A DNA stretch of 64,000 bases from an uncultured Hyphomonas sp. (lineage in GTDB: Bacteria > Pseudomonadota > Alphaproteobacteria > Caulobacterales > Hyphomonadaceae), in the NCBI RefSeq assembly GCF_963678875.1, contig NZ_OY787456.1, forward strand, positions 992,001-1,056,000, in the 5' to 3' direction. Positions 1 through 10,253 of this stretch are shown piece by piece. Position 1 is the stretch's first letter. The number at the start of each line of letters is the position of its first letter. Position numbers and translations under genes: made by a program. Under the pieces are notes generated by a model that saw only the letters and a program-made list of their open reading frames with translations, searched no databases and was not told the origin of the DNA.

Positions 1-427
1 CCCACACGATCCAGCAGGAGAGGGCGACGAGCGCGATGCCATTGGTGAAGGCGGCGAGCACCTTCATGCGGCCGAATCCGTAGGAACGGCTGGGGTCTGC
101 CGGACGATCGGCCAGCTTGTATCCGACCCAGGCCAGAACCAGCGATGCGGCATCGGTCAGCATGTGTGCGGCGTCAGCCAGCAGGGCGAGCGAACCTGAG
201 ATGATCCCGCCGGTGACCTCTGCCATCATGAAAGAGGCTGTGAGCACCGCAGCGATCGCCACCCGCCGGCGCGAATCTGCCGTCGTCATGTCGGCATGGT
301 CATGAGAGTGCCCGTGTCCATGTGCGTGCCCATGTGCGTGTCCATGGCCATGATCGTGACCTTGCACGTGGTCATGACCGTGATCGTGGGAGTGGTTCGC
401 TGGGTCGTTGTTCAGGTCGCAGTTCAT
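1..427 (-). CDS. CDF-family cation efflux protein, N-terminal part (runs off window)
   Basis: The reverse strand is open from an ATG at 427 to the window edge, giving about 142 residues. Residues 12-45 are extraordinarily His-rich (repeated HDHGHDH and GHAHGHGH units), the usual metal-binding tail of cation diffusion facilitators. Then come a first membrane helix and the signature LADAAHMLTDAASLVLAW, whose His and Asp are the expected transport-site ligands of the CzcD/ZitB/DmeF branch. The protein would export Zn, Co or a similar divalent metal from the cytoplasm using the proton gradient; the metal cannot be told. The C-terminal part lies outside the window. Family assignment is firm; substrate is not. 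Confidence 0.9.
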   Translation of the reverse strand, partial: MNCDLNNDPANHSHDHGHDHVQGHDHGHGHAHGHAHGHGHSHDHADMTTADSRRRVAIAAVLTASFMMAEVTGGIISGSLALLADAAHMLTDAASLVLAWVGYKLADRPADPSRSYGFGRMKVLAAFTNGIALVALSCWIVW

Positions 428-573
428 GGACCTGAGGTGGAATCCTTTCGGCGGAACGTCAATTCGAGTGTGATAGCGTAGCGTTACCCAGCGCCCCGGT
501 TTTTTCGCGCTGCCGTCACGGCATGTGTGCTAGATTGCCTGAAAACATAACAAAAACCATGGGGAGGAAATCC

Positions 574-1290
574 ATGAGCCCACCGCGCCTGCGCCAGCTT
601 GTGATCGCTGCCAACAGTCTGGACACCGCCGACACGCTGAAGAACGTCCTGGGCCTCGGAGAACCGTTTCCGGATCCCGGCGTCTCGGAATTCGGCCTTG
701 TGAACGCCGTGTTCGCAATTGGCGACCAGTTCCTCGAAGTCGTGGTGCCGACACAGGACAAGGCCCCAGCGCGGCGCTTCATCGACCGGGGCGGGGAGGG
801 TGGCTATATGGCAATCTTCCAGACGGATGACATGAATGGCTTGCGCACGCGCGTCGATGGGCTGGGCATCCGGCGCGTCTGGAACATCGATCTGCCGGAC
901 ATTTCCGCCAGTCATCTCCACCCGGCAGATATCGGCGGGGCGATCGTTTCGGTGGATGAACCGCGCCCGGCCGGCAGCTGGCGCTGGGGCGGTCCGGGCT
1001 GGCGCGACCAGTCAGTTCCCGGACGGTTCACGCATGCGGTGCTGGAAACGCCCGATCCGGATGCGCTGGCCCAGAAATGGGGGCTCGTCTTTGGCTTGAC
1101 CGCAGACAAGCGCCGCCTGTTCCTGGCCGACGCAGTGCTTTACTTCAACGAAGGCCCCGCTGACCGGATGATCGAGTTTGGATTCGATCTTCCGGATGGA
1201 GACAAGGCGCTCGAACGCGCTGAGGCTGCCGGGCTGGCGGTCGACGGCAAAAGCACACATGTCGCCGGCGTCAGGCTGGCATTCGGCTGA
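574..1290 (+). CDS. VOC/glyoxalase-like domain protein
   Basis: A 238-residue protein with the layout of the glyoxalase-like VOC fold: an N-terminal half (LRQLVIAANSLDTADTLKN, then GDQFLEVVVP) and a second half starting near FTHAVLETPDPDALAQKWG. VOC proteins use paired beta-alpha-beta-beta-beta modules to bind a metal and act as isomerases, dioxygenases or binding proteins; no substrate can be read here. The start at 574 was chosen over an in-frame ATG at 523 because a strong ribosome site (GGGGAGGAAA, 561-570) stands just before it. It is divergent from the CDF gene and meets the gamma-glutamyltransferase gene tail to tail with no gap. Confidence 0.75.
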   Translation: MSPPRLRQLVIAANSLDTADTLKNVLGLGEPFPDPGVSEFGLVNAVFAIGDQFLEVVVPTQDKAPARRFIDRGGEGGYMAIFQTDDMNGLRTRVDGLGIRRVWNIDLPDISASHLHPADIGGAIVSVDEPRPAGSWRWGGPGWRDQSVPGRFTHAVLETPDPDALAQKWGLVFGLTADKRRLFLADAVLYFNEGPADRMIEFGFDLPDGDKALERAEAAGLAVDGKSTHVAGVRLAFG

Positions 1291-3348
<2,058 letters not shown>

Positions 3349-3482
3349 GACTGTTGCCTCCGCTGTCTGGCGGTGACCTTAGCGCTCTTCGCCGGCTTTT
3401 CGAGTCCCGGCCTTGCCAATAATAGTCGTCGTTCGGGCGCAAGGTACGGCAGAGCGTCTCGATGTAGCTGTGGATCAGACCA

Positions 3483-3866
3483 TCAGACATAGCTGACAAC
3501 CTCCCATTCGATGCCGTCATCATCATGGAAGTAGAAGCGGCTGCCCGGGTCATAAGTCTGGTGACTGTGGGTCTTGAGGCCGGCCTTCAGGATGCGCTGT
3601 TCGGCCGCGTCCAGATCGTCGACCAGAATACCGAAATGGTTCACCGCGCCGGTGCGGTAATAGCTTTCCTGATCCGGGCGGTCCTGCTTCGGCAGGGCGT
3701 AGAGGGCAATATACTCGTCGTCGGTGCCGACATGAACGGTATATCCGTCATACTTTGCCGGGCCTTCCCAGCGCACATGCCAGCCGAACAGGTCCACCAG
3801 CATGGCAGCGGTTTTCTTCGGGTCGGAGACGGTCACGTTCACATGTTCAAACAAGGCGGGTTTCAT
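3483..3866 (-). CDS. VOC family protein, likely SoxR-regulated
   Basis: A single-domain 127-residue VOC/glyoxalase-bleomycin-resistance fold protein. It opens with FEHVNVTVSDPKKTAAML and closes with the C-terminal strand FYFHDDDGIEWEVVSYV, whose Glu (IEWE) is a typical metal ligand; a His near VNHFGILVDDLDAAE is another candidate. The ribosome site AAAGGAG precedes the ATG at 3866. Its promoter region holds a near-canonical SoxR operator inside a 19-bp spacer, oriented toward this gene, and soxR itself is divergent. A role in handling a redox-active or electrophilic compound is inferred from that context; the reaction is unknown. Confidence 0.85.
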   Translation of the reverse strand: MKPALFEHVNVTVSDPKKTAAMLVDLFGWHVRWEGPAKYDGYTVHVGTDDEYIALYALPKQDRPDQESYYRTGAVNHFGILVDDLDAAEQRILKAGLKTHSHQTYDPGSRFYFHDDDGIEWEVVSYV

Positions 3867-3910
3867 TCTCTGGCTCCTTTAAATTCAGTTTTTAGAGTTC
3901 TGATTTGACG

Positions 3911-3941
3911 CTCGTAATTCCTCAACTTAACTTGAGGTCAA
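3911..3941 (-). promoter_or_regulatory. SoxR-type promoter and operator
   Basis: Read on the minus strand, TTGACC (-35, 3936-3941) and TACGAG (-10, 3911-3916) are separated by 19 bp, the over-long spacer typical of MerR-family activated promoters. Inside lies CCTCAACTTAACTTGAGG (3920-3937, plus-strand reading), an inverted repeat that differs by one base from the well-known enterobacterial soxS operator CCTCAAGTTAACTTGAGG. It drives the VOC gene at 3483-3866 and overlaps the region upstream of soxR, so SoxR probably also controls itself. Confidence 0.85.
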
Positions 3942-3966
3942 GAAATTATTTGAGGAAAAATCCGAC

Positions 3967-4425
3967 ATGAATCAGGGGCTCTCTATCGGGGATGTTGCAC
4001 GGCGCACCGGCCTGTCGGTTTCGGCGATCCGTTTCTATGAGTCGCGCGGCCTGGTGAAACCGGATCGCCGGCCTTCCGGACAGCGGGAGTTCGCACGAGC
4101 CGATATCCGCCGCCTGTCCTTCATCCTGATTGCCCAGCAGATGGGCCTCACCATCGAGGAGATCGGGGACGTTCTCAGTGACCTGCCGGACAACCGCACC
4201 CCCAACAAGGCAGACTGGACGCGGATCAGCCAGCATTTCCGCAAGCGGCTCGATGATCACATCGCCATGGTGGAGCGGCTGCGAAACCGGCTGGATGGTT
4301 GTATCGGCTGCGGATGTCTCAGCCTCAAGACCTGCAAGCTCTACAATCCGGATGACCGCGCCAACGTGGCTGGCCCGGGGCCGCGCTTCGTGGTGACGGG
4401 GGAGTCGGTCAGCCGCGACGCCTAG
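3967..4425 (+). CDS. soxR: SoxR, redox-sensing MerR-family regulator
   Basis: 152 residues, the normal SoxR length. The N-terminal winged HTH begins LSIGDVARRTGLSVSAIRFYESRGL, followed by the long dimerisation helix and the diagnostic four-cysteine cluster CIGCGCLSLKTC (about residues 113-124) that holds a [2Fe-2S] centre. Oxidation of the cluster by redox-cycling compounds or superoxide switches the bound dimer into an activator by DNA distortion. Only one obvious target operator is visible, the divergent VOC gene; no soxS is present, as is usual outside enterobacteria. Its stop codon overlaps the stop of the convergent TIGR02301 gene. Confidence 0.97.
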   Translation: MNQGLSIGDVARRTGLSVSAIRFYESRGLVKPDRRPSGQREFARADIRRLSFILIAQQMGLTIEEIGDVLSDLPDNRTPNKADWTRISQHFRKRLDDHIAMVERLRNRLDGCIGCGCLSLKTCKLYNPDDRANVAGPGPRFVVTGESVSRDA

Positions 4426-4826
4426 TTCGGTCGTTTCGGGAAATAGTGCATCGCCATGCGTTCGGCGATTTCCTGGCCCTCGCGGGCGAAGCGGGCTTCG
4501 GCTTCGACGGCGCGGTTGTCGCATTTCAGGTAGTCACGGGAGGTGTCCTGAAAGCCCTGGTTGAACTGTTCCACCAGGCTGGAGCGAAGGTTCCCGCGAT
4601 TCGGTGCCTCATAGCTCAGCATGTCGGACATGTACTGCCGCCAGTACTGGTCTTCCCGGCCGTTGCAGCGCACCCGGATGGCGTGGGCTGAGCCCAGCGT
4701 CCCGGCCAGATCCGAGGCATCCCGGAAATAATCCGGCCCCCGCATCGGCAAACCTGATTGTGCCGCGCTTGCGCCACAGACCATCAGGGCGCTAAGCAGG
4801 GCGACATGAAAACGTGCCTTCTTCAT
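4422..4826 (-). CDS. TIGR02301 family secreted protein
   Basis: A 134-residue protein with an N-terminal signal peptide (MKKARFHVALLSALMVCGAS, cleavage after ASA about residue 22). The mature part has DLAGTLGSAHAIRVRCNGREDQYWRQYMSDMLSYEAP and LVEQFNQGFQDTSRDYLKCD, the pattern of the TIGR02301 family found almost only in alphaproteobacteria. The two Cys may form a disulfide in the periplasm. Function is unknown. The ATG at 4826 was taken because the signal peptide starts there and AAAGG lies upstream; the frame itself is open further upstream into the divergent gene. Confidence 0.75.
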   Translation of the reverse strand: MKKARFHVALLSALMVCGASAAQSGLPMRGPDYFRDASDLAGTLGSAHAIRVRCNGREDQYWRQYMSDMLSYEAPNRGNLRSSLVEQFNQGFQDTSRDYLKCDNRAVEAEARFAREGQEIAERMAMHYFPKRPN

Positions 4827-4892
4827 GAAAAGACCTTTGCCCGCATCCAGCCTCGGCTCAAGGATGTAGAACACAAACTTGATGTCCTCATT

Positions 4893-5795
4893 ATGACCGA
4901 TGAAGGACGCTTCTATCATGCCGGCAGCCGTGTGGTGACCGACAAGGTGGAGCCAGAGATCATCTTTGGCAGCCTCGATTGCTTCTACGGCCCCGCCGCC
5001 GGGACGTTCGTGCGGGCGGTGATGGCCTCCGACCGGCTGGACTGGTTCCAGTCTCCGGCCGCGGGTGTCGACAATGCGGTGCTGAAAGCCATCGGCAAGG
5101 CGTCGAAACACTACACGACGAATCACACGCAGGCCGAATCCATGGCCGAGTGGGCGCTATGGGCTGGGCTGGACTTCCTGCGGGAAGGACCGCTGCACCG
5201 CGCCCAGCAGCAGGCGGCGGAGTGGAAGCGGGTCCAGGCGCGCGAGATCTCCGGTAGCCGTTGGCTGATTGTCGGCTATGGCTCGATCGGTGAGGCTGTG
5301 GGTAAGCGGGTCACCGCGCTTGGCGGCCATGTGACGGGCCTGCGCCGCTCACCGGGGCCGGCGCCGGGCGCGCAGGAGATCCTGCCGGTCAGCGTGTTGC
5401 CGGACGAGTTGCCGGGCGCGGACGTGGTTTTGCTTTGCGTGCCGCACACGGCGGAGACCGAAGGCATGGCCGGGGCGGAGTTCTTCTCGAAAATGAAGCC
5501 GGACGCCCTGTTCATGAATCTCGGCCGCGGGGCGCTGGTGGACGAGGACGCGCTGATCGCCGCGCTGGACAAGGGCTGCCCGGCCTATGCCGCACTGGAT
5601 GTAACGGGGGTGGAGCCTCTGCCGGAGGAAAGCCCGCTCTGGCATCATCCGAAGATCATGATCACGCCGCACGATTCGTCCCAGACGGATGGAACCATCC
5701 TGCGGGCGGATGGCACCTTTGTGGACAATCTTCACCGCTACCTGAACGGCGAGCCGCTCAGGAACCTCGTCGACCGGAAAGCCTTCGAGGACTGA
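4893..5795 (+). CDS. NAD-dependent D-isomer-specific 2-hydroxyacid dehydrogenase family
   Basis: About 300 residues. The Rossmann motif VGYGSIGEAVGKRV binds the cofactor, and the catalytic set is present: Arg in NLGRGALVDEDAL, Glu in DVTGVEPLPEESPLWHHP, and His in ITPHDSS. Members reduce 2-keto acids to D-2-hydroxy acids (glyoxylate, hydroxypyruvate, phosphoglycerate relatives). The N-terminal substrate-binding half (MTDEGRFYHAG..) is shorter than in SerA, so this is not SerA. The ATG at 4893 fits the family start although no good ribosome site is visible. The gene is divergent from the TIGR02301 gene. Confidence 0.85.
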   Translation: MTDEGRFYHAGSRVVTDKVEPEIIFGSLDCFYGPAAGTFVRAVMASDRLDWFQSPAAGVDNAVLKAIGKASKHYTTNHTQAESMAEWALWAGLDFLREGPLHRAQQQAAEWKRVQAREISGSRWLIVGYGSIGEAVGKRVTALGGHVTGLRRSPGPAPGAQEILPVSVLPDELPGADVVLLCVPHTAETEGMAGAEFFSKMKPDALFMNLGRGALVDEDALIAALDKGCPAYAALDVTGVEPLPEESPLWHHPKIMITPHDSSQTDGTILRADGTFVDNLHRYLNGEPLRNLVDRKAFED

Positions 5796-5812
5796 GCGGC
5801 GGTTTCGACCGT

Positions 5813-6796
5813 TTACGCGGTTTCTTTGACTTTCAGCCCGGCGATGCGGTCGATCGAGGCTTCGGCATCGCGCATGATGTCGGCCACGATGGCAGCAACC
5901 GGCTTCACTTCCTGCACACCGCCGGCCGACTGGCCCATGGCGAAGCAGGAATCATCCATCGACAGTTTCGCTTCGTCCGTGATCCCGCCAATGCCGCCGA
6001 TGACGCCGGTCTGCGTTGAATGGATCGCCTGATGCGGGAAGGGCTTGATGTCCTGCGGACGGCTCTCCCAGTCATTGATGTAGTCGTTCGTGCGGCAGCG
6101 CATCGGCTTGCCGGAATAGCAGCGCGTGCGGGTCGTGTCGGTGTCACCGGCGCCGACGACGGCCTGCTTGTACATGTTGGCGGCATGCGCCTCTTCGGAG
6201 GCGATGAAGCGGGTGCCCATCCACACGCCCTGCGCACCGAGGGCGAGTGCAGCGGCAAGGCCGCGCCCGTCATAGATGCCGCCCGCTGCCACGACCGGGA
6301 TCTTCACGGCTTCCACAGCCTGCGCCACCAGCGGCAGCGTGCCGACGAGACCGGTATGCCCGCCGCCTTCGCCGCCCTGCAGGATAACCGCATCGCACCC
6401 AGCCTGTTCGGCCTTGATGGCGTGCTTCACGGCGCCGCCGACAACCATGACTTTCAGCCCGGCCTTCTTCAGGCGCTCCATGATCGGCATCGGCACGCCG
6501 AGGCCTGCGACGAAGGAATCGGCCCCGCCATTGATGATGACGTCTACGGACTCTTCCAGGCTTTCCGGGCTGGCGGCCAGCAGGTCGACACCGAACGGAC
6601 GGTCGGTCAGTTCGCGTACGCGCTTCATCTGTCCGGCGATGAATTCCGGGGAGGTGCCGGCCATGCCAAGCACGCCGTAACCGCCTGCATTGCACATGGC
6701 AGCGCAGACTTCGGCATAGGAAACCCCGCCCATGCCTGCGAGCATGATCGGGTGCTGGATGTTCAACATCTCTGTCAGGCGTGTTTTCAGGGCCAT
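5813..6796 (-). CDS. nitronate monooxygenase (2-nitropropane dioxygenase-like)
   Basis: 327 residues of an FMN-binding TIM barrel of the NPD/FabK superfamily. It begins with LTEMLNIQHPIMLAGMGGVS and contains VMVVGGAVKHAIKAEQAGCDAVILQGGEGGGHTG (phosphate/FMN binding) and PVVAAGGIYDGRGLAAALALGAQGVWMGTRFIASEEA. Nitronate monooxygenases oxidise propionate 3-nitronate and alkyl nitronates; several relatives are enoyl reductases, so the substrate is uncertain. It converges with the dehydrogenase gene. The ribosome site GAGAGGAA lies before the ATG. Confidence 0.85.
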   Translation of the reverse strand: MALKTRLTEMLNIQHPIMLAGMGGVSYAEVCAAMCNAGGYGVLGMAGTSPEFIAGQMKRVRELTDRPFGVDLLAASPESLEESVDVIINGGADSFVAGLGVPMPIMERLKKAGLKVMVVGGAVKHAIKAEQAGCDAVILQGGEGGGHTGLVGTLPLVAQAVEAVKIPVVAAGGIYDGRGLAAALALGAQGVWMGTRFIASEEAHAANMYKQAVVGAGDTDTTRTRCYSGKPMRCRTNDYINDWESRPQDIKPFPHQAIHSTQTGVIGGIGGITDEAKLSMDDSCFAMGQSAGGVQEVKPVAAIVADIMRDAEASIDRIAGLKVKETA

Positions 6797-7212
6797 TGTC
6801 GGGCTTCCTCTCTTTGAAAGTGTTATGAATGCAGCTTACGGCCCCGTCGCAACGTCAACGCAATAGGTCTGGCGCCACCCCGCCGTGTCTCTGCCCCATT
6901 CCCGCCGTGTTCTGCCGTCAGGATAAGCGATGGACTGGCAGAATCGCCGGTCCGGCGTCACATGCGGAGACCAGATGGACCGGATTTTTTTCGCGGGCCA
7001 ACTTCGTGAAGGACGCGGCAACCGGCCGACGGGCTTGCCTGGGAACAGGTCCGGTTGCCCCAACTTCTGCCCTTTCCCGGGGGCTCTGGGAAAGGGGGTT
7101 CTGTTTGGAAACCTGCAGGCCCGCCTGACAGATTTCTGAATTGAGCTATCCGTTTTGCTTGGCGGATGCTATGACGCCGTCCGGTCGAAAGACCATTAAC
7201 AGGGGTAAGATC
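6797..7212. other. gene-free stretch between divergent genes
   Basis: These 416 bases separate the divergent nitronate monooxygenase and lipoprotein genes. No convincing reading frame was found. The one clear structure is a 9-bp stem (CCCTTTCCC 7070-7078 with GGGAAAGGG 7088-7096, 9-nt loop) with no T-run after it. The stretch presumably carries two promoters. Confidence 0.5.
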
Positions 7213-7527
7213 ATGAAGAATATCATCACTTTGGGCGTTGCAGCCCTGGCTCTCGCAGCCTGCGCACCGGCGGAAGCTCCGGCGGAAGATGCGACGGTTG
7301 TCGAAGAAACCACGGTCATCGAAGAGTCTGCTGCCGACGCTGCTGATGCTGCCGTTGAAGCCGCTGACGAAGCTGCTGATGCCGCTGCGGATGCTGCCGA
7401 TGCGGCAGAAGAAGCTGCTGGCGACGCAATGGACGCCGCTGAAGAAGCTGCTTCCGACGCTGCCGATGCCATTGAGGACGCAGCCGATGCTGCTGCCGAA
7501 GAGATGACGGAAGAAACCCCGGAATAA
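7213..7527 (+). CDS. small Ala/Asp/Glu-repeat lipoprotein
   Basis: 104 residues. A short signal peptide with lipobox LALAAC (Cys about residue 17) leads into a mature chain made almost only of Ala, Asp and Glu, with repeated ADAADAA/EEAA units every 3-4 residues. This should form a long acidic amphipathic helix or coiled coil anchored to a membrane by its lipid. No enzyme motif exists. Comparable Ala-rich lipoproteins occur in alphaproteobacteria without known role. The start at 7213 is fixed by the signal peptide and the upstream AGGGG. A strong terminator follows, so it is a single-gene unit. Confidence 0.8.
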   Translation: MKNIITLGVAALALAACAPAEAPAEDATVVEETTVIEESAADAADAAVEAADEAADAAADAADAAEEAAGDAMDAAEEAASDAADAIEDAADAAAEEMTEETPE

Positions 7528-7551
7528 CGGGACTTTCCTTCGGAATTAGAT

Positions 7552-7580
7552 AGGGCCGCTCCTTGGGGAGCGGCCCTTTT
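7552..7580 (+). terminator. intrinsic terminator after the Ala-rich lipoprotein gene
   Basis: An 11-bp perfect stem (AGGGCCGCTCC 7552-7562 with GGAGCGGCCCT 7567-7577), TTGG loop and a TTTT tail. It ends the lipoprotein transcript and also lies downstream of the convergent SDR gene. Confidence 0.9.
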
Positions 7581-7619
7581 GATTCGTGCCTTGTTTGGTT
7601 TGTGTCCTGAATGTCTGGA

Positions 7620-8405
7620 TCAGAACTTCTGGTAACCGCCATCCACGAGGAGGGTGTCGCCGGAATGGTATTTCGAGGCATCCGATGCGAGATAGACGGC
7701 GATACCGCCGAAATCTTCCGGTTCGCCCCAGCGGCGGATTGGGACGCGGGAGATCACCTTGGTCTGGAACACTTCCGTGTTCTGCGCGCCTTCGGTCATG
7801 TCGGTCGCGATCCAGCCCGGCAGGATGGCATTCGCCCGGATCTGGTAGCGGCCATATTCCACGGCGATCGCGTTCATCATGGAGATCAGTCCGCCTTTGG
7901 TGTGGCCGTAGGACTGGTTGCGCGCTGCGCCGGACAGGGCTGCCAGTGAGGCCGTGCCGATCAGGCTGCCGCCAAGGTCGCCGGCTTTCGCACGGGTCAC
8001 CATGGATTTCGCCGCTTCGCGCAGGGTGAGGAAGGCGCCTTCGGAGTTGATGCGCTGGTTGTAGCGCCAGGTCTCCAGCGTCATTTCGTGGAAGTTCGCG
8101 GCGCCGCGGCCGACGCCGGCATTTGCGATGCAGGTGTCGATGCGGCCGAATTCTTCTTCGGCTTCCTTCATCGCTTTCACGACTTCGGCTTCCTCGCCGA
8201 CGTCCACTTTCCAGGCCTTGACCTTGCCGGTGCCGAGCGCGTCGGCCTTTTTTACGGCGGCGTCATTGTCGGCTTCCTTGCGGCCCCAGATGACGACGTC
8301 AGCATTTGAAGCGGCCAGCGCCTCCACCATGCCGAGGCCGATCCCCTTGTTGCCGCCGGTCACGACGCAGACCTTTCCTGTAAGGTCGAATGGGGCGTAG
8401 GTCAT
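7620..8405 (-). CDS. short-chain dehydrogenase/reductase (classical SDR)
   Basis: 261 residues. The NAD(P)-binding motif TGGNKGIG is near residue 17, the NAG strand motif follows (CIANAGVG), and the catalytic set is Ser in GTASLAALSG and YGHTK. The C-terminus IAVYLASDASKYHSGDTLLVDGGYQKF is standard for FabG-like SDRs that oxidise or reduce alcohols and ketones. The substrate cannot be read. The start at 8405 has an ideal AGGAGG site 6 bases upstream; the frame extends further but without support. A Nudix gene lies upstream on the same strand. Confidence 0.9.
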   Translation of the reverse strand: MTYAPFDLTGKVCVVTGGNKGIGLGMVEALAASNADVVIWGRKEADNDAAVKKADALGTGKVKAWKVDVGEEAEVVKAMKEAEEEFGRIDTCIANAGVGRGAANFHEMTLETWRYNQRINSEGAFLTLREAAKSMVTRAKAGDLGGSLIGTASLAALSGAARNQSYGHTKGGLISMMNAIAVEYGRYQIRANAILPGWIATDMTEGAQNTEVFQTKVISRVPIRRWGEPEDFGGIAVYLASDASKYHSGDTLLVDGGYQKF

Positions 8406-8472
8406 GGCTTCCTCCTGAAAGATTCTGGTTTGTTTGTCTGGCGTCACAGAAGAGAGGTGACGCTGGGGCCGG

Positions 8473-8913
8473 TCAAGAGGCTGATTGGCTGGCCGTGACC
8501 AACGTCCGGGCTGCTTCGATGATGCGGCGCGTCTCGTCCCAGATTTCGAGTTCTGCCAGACGGGCCGGGCTGATCCACTCGGCATGGGCCGCATCGTCAC
8601 CGGCCATTACCGTACCGGAAACCCATACGGCGGCGTAGTCGAACAGGACGTAATGGCGGGTCACATCGCCGGTTGTGCGGGAGGTGAAGATGCCGTCCAC
8701 CACGTCCACCAGGCCGACAAGGCAGGCGGTGAGGCCTGTCTCCTCCTTCAATTCGCGCAAGACGGCATCGCCGGCCCGCTCGCCGAATTCGATCTTGCCG
8801 CCAGGCACGGACCAGCTGCCCGCCATCGGTTTCGTGCCCCGGCGGATGAGGGCCACGTCATCGCCGCGAAAGCAGACCGTGCCGACGGCCGGGATGGGCT
8901 TCAGCTCGCTCAT
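8473..8913 (-). CDS. Nudix hydrolase
   Basis: 146 residues with a complete Nudix box, GGKIEFGERAGDAVLRELKE followed by ETGL (consensus G-x5-E-x7-REU-x-EE-x-G-U), so it should hydrolyse a nucleoside diphosphate linked to another group using Mg. The flanking WSVPGG suggests the ADP-ribose pyrophosphatase/8-oxo-dGTPase-like group. The start codon overlaps the stop of the upstream RNA methyltransferase gene as ATGA (8910-8913), so the two are almost certainly translationally coupled. The exact substrate is open. Confidence 0.9.
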   Translation of the reverse strand: MSELKPIPAVGTVCFRGDDVALIRRGTKPMAGSWSVPGGKIEFGERAGDAVLRELKEETGLTACLVGLVDVVDGIFTSRTTGDVTRHYVLFDYAAVWVSGTVMAGDDAAHAEWISPARLAELEIWDETRRIIEAARTLVTASQSAS

Positions 8914-10181
8914 GCGCCCGTTCCCCGCTCCAGCAGGGCGACCGTCTCGACATGCGAGGACCAGAGGAACTGGTCGACCGGTTGCACCAGCATGATCCGA
9001 TATCCGGCATCGACCAGCACGCGCAGGTCCCGCGCCAGCGTGCCGGGATCGCAAGAGACATAGGCGATGCGCCGCACGCCGCTATAGGCGATCTCCGCGA
9101 CCTGCTTGGCGGCGCCCGCGCGGGGCGGGTTCAGCACGATGCCCTGGAAGCGGGAGAGCGTCGCGGACGGGACCGGATTGCGGAACAGGTCCCGCACTTC
9201 GGCCGTCACCGGCTTCAGGCCGGAGGCGGCCCGGGCGGAGGCTTCCAGCGCTTCGATGGCTTCCGCGTCGCCCTCGGCGGCATGGACGCGGGATTCTTCT
9301 GCAAGGCGCAGGGCAAATGTTCCGCAGCCGGAGAAAAGGTCGGCCACTTCCAGGGCGTATTTCAGGTGCTGGCGCACAAGGCTCGCCATGAAGGCTTCGG
9401 CTTCCGGGCTCGCCTGCAGGAAGCCGCCTGGCTTCGGGCGCAGGAAGGCACGGCCGACCTGGATCTCCGGCGTGCCCTGTTGCAGGGGGACATCGTCACC
9501 AATCGCGACGCGGAGGAAGCCTGCGGCAAGCGCTTTCGCACCGGCCATCATCACATCATGCGGCGCGGCGAAGGTCGCCGTGTCGGTGATGTGCAGGTCC
9601 AGCCCGTTCGGCATGGTGGTGATTTTCAGCGCCATCTCGCCCTTCAGCGGTGCCAGCGGTCCGGCCAGCTCCTTCAGGGCACTGATCTTTCGTGTGATCT
9701 CCGGAGAGGCGACCGGGCAGGTATTGATATCGACAATGTCGTGGCTGCGCCGGGAATGAAAGCCCAGCTGTACGCCCGTCTTCGTGCGTCGGGCAGCCAG
9801 CGATATGCGGCGGCGCGTGCCAGGCGGTGTGACCCATGTCTCTTCCACATGCGGCTCCAGCCCGCGCGACTTCAGCGCGTTGATCACCCGTGATTGCTTG
9901 AAAATGCGGTACGGCCCGTCGGCCAGGTGTTGCAGGCTGCAGCTGCCGCAGCTGGCATAGTGAGGACAGACCGGGATCTGCCGATCCGGCGAAGGCGTCA
10001 CGACCTCCAGCAGCTTTGCTTTATCTCCGTTAACCGCGATGCGGACTTCCTCACCGGGCAGGGTTCGCGGCACGGACACCCACTCTCCATCGATCCGGAC
10101 CTGCCCGTCGCCCTTCGATCCGAGGCGTTCGATGACCACCGTGCTGGCGCCGCGGGCATCCGTATCTGGAATAGCAGGCAT
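8910..10181 (-). CDS. TrmA/RumA-family RNA (uracil-5-)-methyltransferase
   Basis: About 423 residues. An N-terminal TRAM domain (VIERLGSKGDGQVRIDGEWV) for RNA binding precedes a cysteine cluster CPHYASCGSCSLQHL that holds a [4Fe-4S] centre in RlmD-type enzymes. The SAM-binding fold has DLFSGCGTFALRLAE, and the C-terminus has LNPPRAGAAKQ and the catalytic Cys in YVSCDPGTLARDL. It should make 5-methyluridine in rRNA or tRNA. The start is ambiguous: ATG 10181 has GGGGAG seven bases upstream, while GTG 10214 is the upstream alternative. Coupled to the Nudix gene downstream. Confidence 0.9.
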   Translation of the reverse strand: MPAIPDTDARGASTVVIERLGSKGDGQVRIDGEWVSVPRTLPGEEVRIAVNGDKAKLLEVVTPSPDRQIPVCPHYASCGSCSLQHLADGPYRIFKQSRVINALKSRGLEPHVEETWVTPPGTRRRISLAARRTKTGVQLGFHSRRSHDIVDINTCPVASPEITRKISALKELAGPLAPLKGEMALKITTMPNGLDLHITDTATFAAPHDVMMAGAKALAAGFLRVAIGDDVPLQQGTPEIQVGRAFLRPKPGGFLQASPEAEAFMASLVRQHLKYALEVADLFSGCGTFALRLAEESRVHAAEGDAEAIEALEASARAASGLKPVTAEVRDLFRNPVPSATLSRFQGIVLNPPRAGAAKQVAEIAYSGVRRIAYVSCDPGTLARDLRVLVDAGYRIMLVQPVDQFLWSSHVETVALLERGTGA

Positions 10182-10253
10182 TCCGGGCTCCCCACTGGCT
10201 GTGTCCCGATTCACGGGTTAGCACCGCAAGACGGTCGCGAACAGGAGGCTTGA

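Noticed and set aside
7146..7472. Ala/Ser-rich minus-strand frame opposite the small lipoprotein
   Set aside because: Direct consequence of the repetitive GCN codons of the sense gene; the plus strand has the signal peptide, ribosome site and terminator.
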